The position numbers and the translations under genes were made by a program. The notes beneath the pieces are model-generated. The model was not told the origin of the DNA. It searched no databases and worked only from the letters and a program-made list of their open reading frames with translations. Positions 51,113-63,592 of a DNA stretch of 64,000 nt are shown piece after piece. The DNA comes from Chionis minor (lineage: Eukaryota > Chordata > Aves > Charadriiformes > Chionididae): assembly GCA_013398295.1 (NCBI GenBank), contig VZSF01002918.1, positions 1,488,001 through 1,552,000 of the forward strand, written 5' to 3'. Within the stretch, counting starts at the first letter, position 1. Every line of letters starts with the position of its first letter.

Positions 51113-54100
51113 ACATTATCATTTTAACTTAAAGTGTGTTTCTTTCCCCATTTTCTGAGAGCTAAGAGCATGTGCATGGATAGCTTCCACAGTTGAGGTG
51201 TTGAGGTGGATTAGTGCGACCATTTCTCTGTGCCTTGAAATTTTAGGTAATAATTTGAAAACATGCTTTCCAATCAAATTCTTCAGTTTTGTTTAAGAGT
51301 AAATGGAACGTTAACTTCCCCTTCTATATAAAAGTTTTAACATTTATTGTATTCATCTAGTGCCTTGACTAACCTTATACTCTGATTAGAATGCAATATT
51401 AACATTAATTCACTGCTATATGGATAAACTCTTCCTTTTCTTTTATTTGGTTACTGTGTAGTTTAATCTCACTTTGGCAAGAAGCACCAAAAGCAATTTC
51501 CTTTTATACTATGCTTGCTTTAGCTTATTTTTATTTATTCAGTTTTAATAAAATCTATAAAAGGGTACCCGGAGTTATAGTGCTTTCAATATTGCTTTTC
51601 ACTATTCACTATTTCTTAGTGAATTTCAGCATATTACATAGGAACCTATTTGATCTCCTCTAAAATTAGTCTTGTTTCTCACAAAATCTTACACTGCAGC
51701 TGCCCATAATGTACCTGTTCCTGTGAAAAAAACCAGAGCTTTTACTCTCCATCAATTTGAAGGGATTTGAATGATAAGGGGAAAATATTTAGCAGGAGAA
51801 ATTATAGCCCTTGGGAAGATAAAATTTTCCTAGCTAATATCTCAATTACTATTCTGAAACGCTGTTCTACAGATGGCTTTCTGTTCTTTTGCCACACATG
51901 TAAGAACTTGTTTTCCATGCACAGTGCATAGTCATTTTATTGCTTAGTCGTAATACTGAGGCTCAGGAACAGTTTTTAGGAATTAAGACCACATGAAGCT
52001 CAGATCTTGGAATCTATTGTAACTGATATGTATGCATGTAGAAGCTTTCATTTCAAAGTATGTCAGATCCAGGCTTTTCTTTTTATATTGCCTAAATGTG
52101 TCAAGTAAACACAATCTGATCTTTTCAGTGCAGAGATATACTTACACTTTAAGACTGTGAACCCTCTAAAAATAAAGCAAGCTATATTTAAAACAAAACC
52201 AAAAGATTCAGTTATGTGTTAGAACAGCAAGAAACAAATTTTCATAATTATCAGCAATGATATCAAATTCCGAAGAATAAACTGAATAAACACAAAAGAG
52301 CTGAGGGAAAAGCAAATGCTGATGTTAATTGAAAACTGAAAAAATTATTATGAGACCACAATTCTTTCTTGTTTTCCCCTTCTGATGATATTTCTTACCC
52401 TCATTTGTTAAATTATGATGCCTAGATAAAAAAATGAAATTATATACAAAATTTATGTATGCTTTTTCATTGCTGGAGCATGTTTCAAAGAAACACATGA
52501 AGCTTACTGTATCTTTTAAAGAAGCATTGTTATGCAGTATAGTTTTTGGAAGATTCTCTGCTAAGAATGTGTGGGTCGGTTTGCTGTTTGACCTAGTGAA
52601 AGCTGTTTAGTATTTATCAATCACAAGACCTATAATCCTAAACATATCATTGCTTTATCTAAAAAGCAAAAGCAATGTGCAAATTCTTGTTTTCATACTT
52701 TGTGATTATTCTCTGATTTCCGTAGTATTTACTGCTGCAGATACTTTTGCCTTGTTTTCAAATTTTCTCCAATCCTTTTCCTTTCCAAACTTCAATAAGA
52801 GGAGGAAAATACAATTTTAAGTTTTCATCAGACTATCAGTTTTGGTTCAAGTTTTTAATTTCTTTTTGCAATTAAACATAAGTTTGAACTGAGGAAATAA
52901 GATTCTAAAAATAAATAAATAAATTCAACTTAAATCCAAATTAAGGTTCAGGTCCTATACTTGTCCACAAACCTTTTCATCCCACGTGAGAGTACATTAA
53001 TTGCCAGCATTTTATATCTTTATAGGGTAAATTCGCCCTTTTTCATAATAAACATCATGAAGGCAGATTTTTATTCTACATCTACTGAAGTCTACAGCAG
53101 CAACAATGCACCTCATTTCAGAGAAAAGCTGAGTCTCTAGGACAATACCTGAAAGACTCCTCTCAAGAGTTCTCTTTCATTGGTTTTCCAGTGGACAGGT
53201 CCTTCTTTTCATGTTCCTACTGCCTGTCCTTGCTATCCACCCAGCTTCAAGCCATTAATCATTCATTCCATTCTGCTGCGTGCAAAACCTGTGGGCAGCA
53301 CACCTATTGCATGTCTTTGATATTTGCACCTTTTTTTCTCAGCACTTTCCCCAAACACAGCTCATCCTACATTTCAGATGGCGTTACTTTCCCTGTCATT
53401 ACATCTTGCTTTGTTTCTTAATTATAATCCTGCTCTTATAAGTCAAACAATTACCTTAAATATGCGTCATTGTTATGGATTGAGCAGCTATTCCAGCTTT
53501 GCTTGTGTTCCTGCTTCTTGCTGCCATTGACTTTTTTATGTAGGTCTTCCCAATGTATTCTCTTTTGACAGCAGAAGATCAAGCATTCTTTCATGCACAG
53601 GTATCAGAGACTGCAGTCATTCCAAGCCTGCGTTTGCTTAGCTTTATAGCCTGGTTTTTTGTTACAACATGCTTAAGGTCAGACTCTGATTTAGCTCTTT
53701 CCCATAGAATACTGGAATATTTTTCCTTAATAGATCTTTTTACTCATAATACTGCTACATATCCTAAGAAACAAAATCAAGCTGAGGCTAGGCTTTGTTC
53801 TTCATTATTCTTCATTGTCTTCATCCATTGACAAGGGATGTTGTAATCTGGGAAAAAATATTGCATCCTAAAATGTTTTAAGCATACTAAACCCGTGCAA
53901 AAGATTCAGCAGAACCATGCAAAGGCCAGGGCAAGCAGGGCATCTACTCTTGAGTGTCCATTTAAGGAACACAGGCTACAGAAAAAAAAAGAGCCTCTGG
54001 ATTTTACAGGTGTTTCCTGCTGCACCCAGGAACAAAGGATTCAGGCTCACAGTGACGCAGGAGAAAGGAGGCAGCACGGGCGTGAGGGACCCGATATCAA

Positions 54101-56248
54101 TTGAATGGAAACCTAAAGAGGGAGACATGCTCACAGGGAAGAAACAGTGCCCTGGTATCGAATCAGCATACAGTGGCTCTGGCTGTGCTTTTATAATACA
54201 GGTTGTACAAACTGCTATCATCCAACAACTCTCATCTTTGAATTTGTTCTATAGAGTCATAAGTCTATTTTTAGGGGGTAATCTCTTTGCAGCATATACT
54301 CTTTCAACTGTATAGCATATCTGAAGTGCAAAATTGCCTGTACTCTATGAAAAGCAGCTATGCTAAACCACTAAGACAAAAATTCAGCTAAGCAGAAGGA
54401 CAACAGAATTAGTGGTTACACAAAATACACAAAAATGAAAAATAGAAGTGGCAGCTATTCCAGATGGTAACTGAGGTTTATATCCTATGTTACAGAAACT
54501 TGTTGGCACATAAATAATTACTCTGACAACAGCACTGCAGAATTCATCCTACAATCATAACTTTAGCCATCTACTTTAGATCACAATAAATTATAATTTA
54601 CAAATACAGAACCACTAGAACAAATTAGCTTGTACAAATGTCACCATCCTATTCACCTCTTCCACTGTCTCCATTGTATTCCAAGTCTGATATCTTTACT
54701 TGAATGGCAAAACTATACATTTTTTAATTGCATTAGCCTTAAGAGTCCATGAGAAAGTGAGCTAAGTTTTCTTTTCTCTCAACAAGTATTGGCAGGCTTA
54801 TGAACTGTGTGGCAGGTAGTAAGAATAAATAAGAACAGCTCCACTGAAACTGGTAATGTCTGATGATTTATACCCACTGAGGACCTGAACTGCATTACAA
54901 ATTGCAGAGTCATTTCTATCCTTAATTATAGTTATGCCACCTCACTGCAGAATGAACTTCTACAGGTGGAGCTTAGGGTCTAGCTCAGCTTACAGAATAT
55001 TTATGGAAAATGATGCATTAAAAGGAAAGGATTTTGCTTGGCTTTTATTTCCATCCAAGCTTTCACTTAGAAAATGAATGCTTGTTTTCTAATTTGACAT
55101 ATGGTAGTAGAATTTTTAGGAATCTTCCACTTAAACAACAAACTTCAGTACTGGAAACCTAACTTTGCATGTGTTTAAGATGCAGCTGTGCCTTTCACTT
55201 GTGTTCGAATATATTTGTTAGCAAGTATCTCAAAACTGTGTTAAGAAATTCTAATTACCTTGCACTTCTGTAGACAAACATTCCGATAAAAAGTTCCCTG
55301 ACTAGTATTAAAACTAGTGAAGACCAAAAATACGTTTTCTAACTGGAACTGTACAGAACTGGAACTGTCAGGGAAAGCAAACATACCTGCAGCATCCTGA
55401 ATAATTGCAGTGATTAACTGTACTACCACTGTTTTGTTCATCCATGTTCAATTTGAACTTATACTGAAACAAGTGAAGTAGAAGGCTGCTGGCATTATCA
55501 CAAAATAAGTGTGTATTGTAGTTGAAGGGGACAGAGAGCTTGCTCAAAGAGAGACTAGCAAAGGAAGTACAAGTGGATCCTGGGCGTCCACTGGAAGGCT
55601 CAACATTTAGGAGAAAGACAGCTATGTGAACTTAAAAAAAAAGCAGGAATGTTTATTAACAAGAATAAATTTAGCCTGGAAAACTGGAAGATGTTTTAAC
55701 ACAGAAGTTCTCGAAGTGCATTCCCATAGGATTAGTTAAGGAGAAAAAGCTTTGCTCCCTTTAAAATTTATAACAGGATTATATGATCCTATGTCTGTGG
55801 AAGTAGAGGATTGCCTTAGTTGCACAGAAAACCCCATTAGCTTAATGCTTCTAACTCATTAAAAATTCTAAAGGTTTCTGAATTTTTAAAGTGAAATAAG
55901 TGGAGAATAAATGGCACAGGTATCAAGTTCAAGAGGCAGCGTAATATTTTCTTTTTACATAATGTGGACTACAGATAGACTAAAAATTGTACTTAAATAC
56001 TGTTTAAAAAAATTAAATAGGACTATATTTGTACTTACAAATAATAGCAGAAATATCTACTGATTCAAAACTAATACTTCATTACAGAAGTCCAGAAAAT
56101 AATCTAATTTAAATGTATAATGACTTGACCTCTCTATGATCTAGGACTCCAGAAACCTAGAAGGAAAATACCTTGTTGTGGTAACTCCGGTGCGTATTGT
56201 CACAGCACATCATTCATGAATACCACTGAAACAACTATCCTTCTAACT
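51113..56248. other. unique noncoding DNA, no gene recognised
   Basis: About 5.1 kb. Frames of 92 (53553-53831) and 132 codons (53917-54315) are open but match no family I know. A short, more GC-rich patch lies around 54000-54110. A TAAA-type repeat is at 52906-52924. I see nothing else. Confidence 0.5.
52906..52924. repeat. (TAAA)n microsatellite
   Basis: About four AAAT/TAAA units. Confidence 0.7.
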
Positions 56249-56370
56249 GGAAAGGTTAAATTCATTTCTTTTCTCATTAGATCCACCTATGGGAAGGACA
56301 GACATAAGCAACAAGAATACACAAAATATGGTATTAAAACACCACAATTTGCATCATACTTGGTATGAAA
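56249..56370 (+). repeat. unclassified repeat segment P, copy 2
   Basis: This is the gap-free partner of 50662-50783. The sequence after it does not continue into segment Q, so similarity ends at or near 56370. Weak similarity may extend some 25 bases upstream. Confidence 0.85.
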
Positions 56371-59300
56371 CTTTTGCTTCCTCTTTTATCAACTGGGCTC
56401 TTTATTTATTATTCATTCCTTTTATGGACCTGGGTTTAACCAGACAGAAAATAGCATACTTTAGTGACATAGGGTCTCAGCTTTAAGTCTGAAAATGAGA
56501 AGTTTCTCTTGGCTGTTCTGTGTAATGATGAGCAAATTAGTTTGTCCTTTTATTCTCTGAAATACCCAACTGCAAGACAGAGATGAGGACATTTAGATAC
56601 AAACTGTAGGATCAAGAGATATAAAGCACATCCTAAGAGCAAAATATTTTTACTTGCTTACATTCATGGAGCTTTTCTGTTGCATTCGGATCTTCCATTT
56701 GTACTTTGGGGTCAACCAGACTTAGCCTTTTGCTCTTAAAATATTCTAAGCAGTAACAAACTATATGGCAAGGTGATGGCTTAATAACCCAGTCTGAAAC
56801 ACTGAAAATGGATCTTGACTGAGGAGAAACGTTTAGTAGCACAATTATTATAGAGCCACTGACGTTATAAAGACTATTATTCAGCAAGACGCTTCACTCA
56901 ACAGTGAACACTTTTAGCATACAGGACTACAGTTGCAATGATTTTATTGGAGCAAACAAGTGATGATTCAAATGTTCCCATGTCAACCGTGACCCAGAAG
57001 GGCAGCTCTGCCTTCCATGTCTTTCTAGACAAAGTTTTTCTAACATGTACAACGATTTTTTTGAAGAGTCAGTTAGTTAAGACCTGAATTCTTCATTCAT
57101 GTCTGCTTTTCTGCTTAATTGTTATGCAGAATGTTTTCTGTGTACACTTCTGCTTCTTTTTCTTCTTTATTTTGCATATTAACTGTGCTTTACTTCTGCT
57201 GCTCTTCAGTCATGTTTTGTAAGCCAACAGCTGCAATCACTTTTAGATTGTTTGGCATAGCTCTGACCAGGAACACCCAGGACTACAGTCTGGGAAGGGA
57301 GATGCCCTCTGAACTAGACAATGGAAACACTGCAGCAATACAAAATTCACAGAGAAAGCCTGTATCAAAAAACTACCTATAACACACCATTGACTGCCCC
57401 AATTTTACACGGTTCAAATGCTGAAATATACTTTGTCTGTAGTCCTTTTACAAGCAAGTAAATGTATGTTGGCCTGTTTGATGAATGGTTGGGTGTTTGA
57501 AAACAGACCTCATATTTTGAAAATATGACTTAATATGAGGTAAAATTTTCTGCTTATTATTCATTTGCACATATAGACGGCTTATAACTATCTGCATTGT
57601 GATTCAAATTCCATTCCTGTTCCTTCCTGAAATGCTCTGATGCAGCAAAGTCAATTTTTAATTTGCTTTAGCAAAATAAAAAAATTCAGAAGCTTTACCA
57701 GAGGACAATGGACTGTAATGGAATATTGGAAAACAATATTTTTTTTTTACATTTTGCTAAATTTTTGTTGAATACTTTAAAGAAAACCTATTTTACAATC
57801 AACTATCATTTAAGTAGAACCTATAGCAAAGCAAACTTACTAGGGTATTTGCTCTGCAATATTAAAACCTTGAACTGCTTGTGCGTACCGTTCCCACTGA
57901 TAACAACTGGGCTAAACGAGGCAACAATAAAGATTTCTACACATTAGCTACATCTAAAACAATATCCCAAGGGTGAAAGCTTTGTAGCATTAAAGATAAT
58001 GGCAAAATTCTTCATGACTTCAAAATAGATCATATTTCACTGTCCAGAATATATATGCTATGATACATGGATGTGTACAAAATGAACAAAATTTTTGTTT
58101 CACCCAGTCTTCCTTAGTATATGTACTTGAATACCAGTACTTTAACTATAGGAAAGAAACTGAGATTAATGCAGTACAACTAATCATAAAAAAAGCAGCT
58201 CCTATGCACTGTAAAGTAAGAACCTGCTAACAAGTCCAGGTTAGATAAAAAGAAAAAAGAAGTCAAACTTATCAGAAAATTCCAGGGTTTTGCAGGATTT
58301 TTATGATGAAATACCTTTTAAATGGGTGGTGCCATATTGACAAAAGGAAAAAGTTTGGTAGGATACATTACTTTCAGCAATGCTTCATTTTCAAAAAAGG
58401 AATTGGGGAAGAAGCATGGGAAAAACCTTGTGCTAAACCTCCAAGCCACCTACACTAACTTCTCCAATGTGGAAAAAGTAATTTTCATATAAATACTATA
58501 CCGAAATTGTATACTGAAATTGTATTATATTAATACAAAAGTAATATTATATTGAAAATAAATGTCTTTATAAATATGAACTTCATATTTAATACAAATA
58601 TCACTATCACTGGAAAGTCTTAAAGGTACAAAACAAAGTGGAATACTTTTTGCATATTGAGCTGAAAGATTTTGAGCAATTGTAGGTTTTATTTCATTCT
58701 GCAAAATGCATTGTCATTACTCAGTTTTGGAAAACTGCAGAAAACAGATTTTCTTCCAAAATATGAAATTCCATTGTTGACCAGCTTTAGTAACTAGCAA
58801 TAATTATCTTCATATTCTTTTCTACATACTGCCTTTAGAATATGCTGCCCAAATGTTTATTTTTTATTCATATCTGATCAGCTACTATATCCATATGGTT
58901 TGCTTTGGACAGATCCACTGAATGTGTTTTTGAAAATAACATGGGCCAGCAGATATTCACTCAGTGAATTTTCAGGAAGCTTTATGAATTAGAAACAGTG
59001 GCATTTTTAAATCACTGGGTGCCTGGCTTAGCACAATCTGTCATCAGTTAAAAAACAGAGAAGTGACGAAATCCCCTTGGTGTTCTTTGGAACAGGGGCA
59101 GATGGCTCCCATCTCCCTGAAGAAGTTTTATTTTGTTTTCCTTCTTTTCTCTCAAAACAGAAACTTGGTGACACTGTGACAAAAACATACTACACAGAAT
59201 AACAAATCTAGGTACTTTATGAGAAACTGACATACTGTTTCAAAGCAGAATAGTACTTTCTTGGGAGCAGAAGTGTTTATAGGATTATAAAATGCCTGGG

Positions 59301-61049
59301 ATGACACCAGAATATATATATCCAAAATATTTACAAGCAACATTGCTTTCAGACTTTTGCAGGGGGGAACCCGAAACAGAAATTGTCACTGATAGAAGTA
59401 ATAAGTAGTGCTGAAATCTATGAATCCCTAACAGTTTCCTACTGCTGTTTTCTCTGACTATGGAATGATCTCTCATACTTTCACTAAGAGATGAAAACCA
59501 GAGTTACATAGCACTATCACTGTACTTCCCAACAATTTGCTAACAAGCACAGACATGGAGAAATCTGAGAATCTTTGGTTCTGTTCTGGGCTCAGCAAAA
59601 TCACATCTTATGGCGGGCATAGGTTCAGTTCTATATCTTGATTAAAAACTTTGTATCACTGCTTTCTGTTCCTATTCTTTGTCTTTGTGTTTCTGCAGAG
59701 TTTCAAACTTCCATAGTCACTCAGTTCATCACTTCCTCACCTATTATTACAGCTGGGCTCTACTGACACGTAATCTCTTTTCCTTCAAATTTCCCCATCC
59801 GAACTCTTTCTCCTTATGGCCCCAGCAGGTTCTGTTCATCTTCCTTCTGTGTAAGGTCAGGGAGGATCTTCTACATGGCACAACTGGAATCAGAGCAAAG
59901 CTAGCATCTGTTTCTGTATTAACTGCACTCTGCAGTTACTGCAGACAGGTAACAAAAATAGTAGTCCTGTTTAGAGTAGGCTGGACAGGAGACTACCCTA
60001 TAAGAGAAGTCCTGATTTCAACTCATTTGTAAGGGAACTAGATTGTAAGAGGAAAATCTTTCCTTTCTGGGGAAGATGTGTGCTTATGAATCATTTTGGC
60101 ATGAAAAGAGCAGTAATGCATAGAGTTCTATCTGTTCTTCAGATCACAACATGGATTTCCTAGAGTGGAACTGACTGTCAGAAGGAGCCAGTATCAATCT
60201 GCAGAATTGCAGACATGCAACTGTATTAGCAACAACTAAACTAACACTACATTAGGACTTAGGTTTAAGTATTTCCTCCTTAAATTGTGATTAATTTTAG
60301 CTTGGCATGCATCTAGCCCACACTGGTGTTAATAATCGGAACTTGGGGCTAGTTGTGCATATGGGTACTCTACTAGGTTAGTAGCTTTAGATGACAGAAC
60401 TCATTTGTTTAGCTGGTAATAACTTTTCTCAAGCACAGCCCTTTGTACTGCAATTGATAATCTGGGGCCTATGGATAATCTGAGCCATTACCGTACAATG
60501 AAGCCTCTCAGAGAACATAAATTATCCAATACAGGACATGATTGTATTCTTCGTGAACAAGTTGGGGGGGGCAGGGGAAAAAGAGAGAACAGAAATTTTG
60601 GAAGTAATTTCCAAAAAAATCTGAGAACATATGATGATTGTGGGGTAAGACCATAAAAAAAGATAATTTTAAATGGATTTGACAGTTATAGAAAATGTAA
60701 AATTTAAAAAAAAAACCCACCACAAAACACCAAAAATCCCCCCAAAACAACAAAAAAACCCAAAACAAAAGAAAACAAAGAAACAAAAAAGAGGAGAAAA
60801 TTAAATTAGCATTTTCAGTAAACATTTCAAAATATTTAAAATTCCTTACGAGATGACCACTGAACTACCTTTTGTGCATGGAGTCCCACTTAACAACTAA
60901 GGACCTGTCATTTTTACACAGTGCTGCCTAATCTTTACAAATATTTTTTCAAATCCCTTCTTTTTTCCTGTTTTTACTGTCCAAATTTCTCAACAGAAAG
61001 CACAGCTGAAGCCATGCTCTTCCTTCAGCAATGACAATACTATCTCAGA
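56371..61049. other. unique noncoding DNA, no gene recognised
   Basis: About 4.7 kb of AT-rich DNA with short frames (at most 117 codons, 59679-60032). A low-complexity A/C tract lies at 60706-60799. I see no gene or known repeat before the LTR. Confidence 0.5.
60706..60799. repeat. A/C-rich low-complexity tract
   Basis: About 90 bases are nearly free of T, made of A runs broken by C and later by G. A CCCCCC run lies within it. Confidence 0.8.
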
Positions 61050-61271
61050 TGTCCTGGTTTCAGCTGGGACAGAGTCAATTTTCTTTCTAGTAGCTGATGT
61101 GTTTTGGATTTAGTATAGGAAGAATGTCAATAACAGAGATTGTTTTAGTTGTTGCTAAGTGATGTTTATTTTAAGTCACGGAATTTTTCACCTTCCAATA
61201 GAAGCTGAGAGGGAACATAGACAGGACAAACTTGCCAAAGGACTATTCCATACCATAGGCGTCATGCTCAG

Positions 61272-61280
61272 TATATAAAT
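61272..61280 (+). promoter_or_regulatory. LTR TATA box
   Basis: TATATAAAT follows the conserved CATGCTCAG stretch of the LTR. It may still be able to start transcription to the right. Confidence 0.65.
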
Positions 61281-61439
61281 GAGGGGTAGCCAGGGGGCAA
61301 GAATTCGCAATCACTGCTCGAAACAGGCTGGGAAACCAGTCATCGGATGTTGAGAATGACTTGTGTTGTATCGCTTTATTTTGTATATTATTTTACTACT
61401 ACTACTAGCATTATTATTGTCCTCTTCCATTACTGTTCT

Positions 61440-61445
61440 ATTAAA
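61440..61445 (+). terminator. LTR polyadenylation signal
   Basis: ATTAAA, the common variant signal, lies about 165 bases after the TATA box. A T-rich stretch follows at 61470-61500, the usual arrangement at the R/U5 border. Confidence 0.6.
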
Positions 61446-62171
61446 CTGACCTTATCTCAACCCACAAGGTTTTTTTTTTCCCTTTCCCCTCCTTTTCTCC
61501 CTCTTCTCCCTACCCTACCAGGTGGAGTGAGCGAGCAGCTGCATGGTCCTAGTTGCTGGCTGGGTTAAACTACAACGTCAGAACACACATGCAATTAACA
61601 AAGTAAAATCTCACCTTACAGGATTTTTCGCCAAATCTCAAGGTAATTTTTTCAGTATATACTTAGAGCTTGACTGTAATACTTCACCTTTTGTCCTCTA
61701 GACAAGTTATTAGCTGTTGGGAGTTTCTTTGGGGGGTTTTCATTTGGGTTCCTCCCTCCTCTGCCACAGAAGCTTCTAGAATTTTTTGCCTTTTAAACTG
61801 TTACAGCCCATCTTCAAGGAGAACTTTAAAAACCTGATCATAGCTGCAGCTGAGGTGATGCAGAAATCCCCTTGAGCTATCTGCAGGGTTCTTCTGTCAG
61901 CAACCTGATTGTCAGTCCTCTCCAGAGAGTCTTGTAACAAAGCTTTAGACAACTCTCACAAGTTCAAAGGGAAAAACTCTGCACGAGATGATGTTTTATA
62001 GGGAATAAGCACTCCTTTGGCACACTGGAACCCAAAATTTCAGAAGCAGAGATATTCCATTAGGTGAGTTTTGTTCTGCTATAATTTTTCTGAACATACA
62101 TAGCACAACAACAGTTCTTCATTTCAAAGTGGATGAATTATATAGAGACCATTTTATACATATATATATAT

Positions 62172-62210
62172 TTTAAAAAAAGCCTAAACCAAAACAAACA
62201 AAAAAACCAA
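62172..62210. repeat. A/C-rich low-complexity tract
   Basis: A-rich sequence with interspersed C, preceded by a short TATATATA run. Confidence 0.65.
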
Positions 62211-62332
62211 GTACATGCCATTGAAATATTTTATGATTTAATCTGTTCATTTAACCATGATTCATTGAGATATTTAAGGGATCAAGTATTTGCAAACTAT
62301 TAGAAACAAGCTCAATTATTTGTGCCTAATGA

Positions 62333-62375
62333 TTAACCTTAGACTAGAGAAAAGAAGGCTGAGGGGTCAACAACT
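62333..62375 (+). mobile_element. possible CR1 scrap
   Basis: AGAGAAAAGAAGGCTGAGGG translates as part of LEKRRLRG, the conserved C-terminal block of CR1 reverse transcriptase also seen in copy 2. No other CR1 sequence surrounds it. The match is short and could be chance. Confidence 0.3.
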
Positions 62376-63592
62376 AAGAAGTCAAGAGGAAACATGGATT
62401 CCCTTTGGTCAGATGCAGGAGAAAAGCTGGGGTACACATAAAATTGGTACAAAACTAACACTGAATATACAGTAACACTTCAGTAAAAAGATCTCTAAAA
62501 ATAGAGAATAGAAAATAGAAATAAAAAATAGAATTGTACTTTAGAAAGTCTACTCTATGTATGTTGGCCTAGATACTCAATAAACGCATGTATTTTCATC
62601 CATCTACAATGAGCAGGAATTTCAATATAAAGTAAGCAGCGTCAATGATGTCTTCAATACCTTCCACTCAAAGCTTAACAGTTTTGTTCACATGTTGAAA
62701 TTTTTACACTTTATTAGTTTATTATTATGAACATGGTAGCTTAAACACGTAAAATTCTGTTTTCTAATAAGAGTTCTGAGGGTGATATATTGGATAAAGA
62801 ACATGAATGATGCCAACAATAGTCCTTGTCAGGCTCAGACTTGCTGTTAAGATCAGTGATTAGCTTAACAATTCAATGCCCTAAAAAAATCTGTATTGGC
62901 TAACTGTGGAGAAGTTCTGGCCAAGTCCTTCGATAGACAGCCAGGAACTGAAGAGAACCTGGCCTTAGAAAAGACTGTGAACAGCTGAGATTTCTGGAAA
63001 AGAAGCCTGAATGATTTGGAAGATAATTTCAATATAATTACATGGAAACAGATCAAGAAGCGACACAGATTATTACAATAAAAATAGTTCAAAGAAGCAG
63101 GTGAAGTAATAGGTATGAATTCAGTTTCTCCTGATTTCTCCTGTGTTACTGTCTATGCACAATTCATAAACTACTTATTATTTTATAATAATGCATTATA
63201 ATTTAATAATTATATATGACAGGGAAAACACATGCAATAATCTTTTATAAACTGGTTTTGTGTCTCTGAAGTATAATAAAATGTCTTAAAACTATCTATC
63301 TGAATGTGTATGACCTCAGGCTAGGAAGGTGGATTTCACTACTGCAATTCTATCCAAAAGAAATACACAATTCTGCTCAAAAGCAATACATCTTCTTAAA
63401 ATAAATTCAATGTTTGGTGATGGATTCAAGAACCATCCAGAAGTTAGGTATCTGTTAAAGGCTAATCATCTTGGCTACTTCTGTGTCCTGGTTCAATTTT
63501 CAGTAATTTTACTTTTCAGTTAAGCCTCTTCTAACTCTCTGAAATTAACGGCATATTCTTCAGACAGTCTCTGCTACCAGAGTGATAAGGCC

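Larger units (their letters stand above)
61050..61577 (+). mobile_element. solo LTR, ERVL-type endogenous retrovirus
   Basis: The LTR starts TGTCCTGGTTTCAGCTGGGA and ends GGGTTAAACTACAACG, where most copies I recall end in CA. The 5-bp string TCAGA flanks it on both sides (61045-61049 and 61578-61582). This is a target-site duplication of the length usual for ERVL elements. Inside, TATATAAAT (61272-61280) sits where the core promoter should be, and ATTAAA (61440-61445) is a polyadenylation signal, so the element points to the right. No internal retroviral sequence adjoins either side. The provirus has therefore been lost by LTR-LTR recombination, leaving one 528-bp copy. The family name is not assigned, and the match is from recall of a common bird LTR. 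Confidence 0.93.
61578..63592. other. noncoding spacer between two LTRs
   Basis: About 2 kb of AT-rich DNA. It holds an A/C tract at 62172-62210 and a possible 40-base CR1 scrap near 62333. It carries no retroviral coding similarity that I can see, so the two LTRs are not the ends of one provirus. Confidence 0.6.

Noticed and set aside
53917..54315. 132-codon open frame on the plus strand
   Set aside because: The translation matches no family I know. It overlaps a more GC-rich patch where stop codons are rarer.
56480..56620. Weak resemblance to a MIR SINE
   Set aside because: Only scattered words fit; the tRNA-like head and core cannot be aligned.
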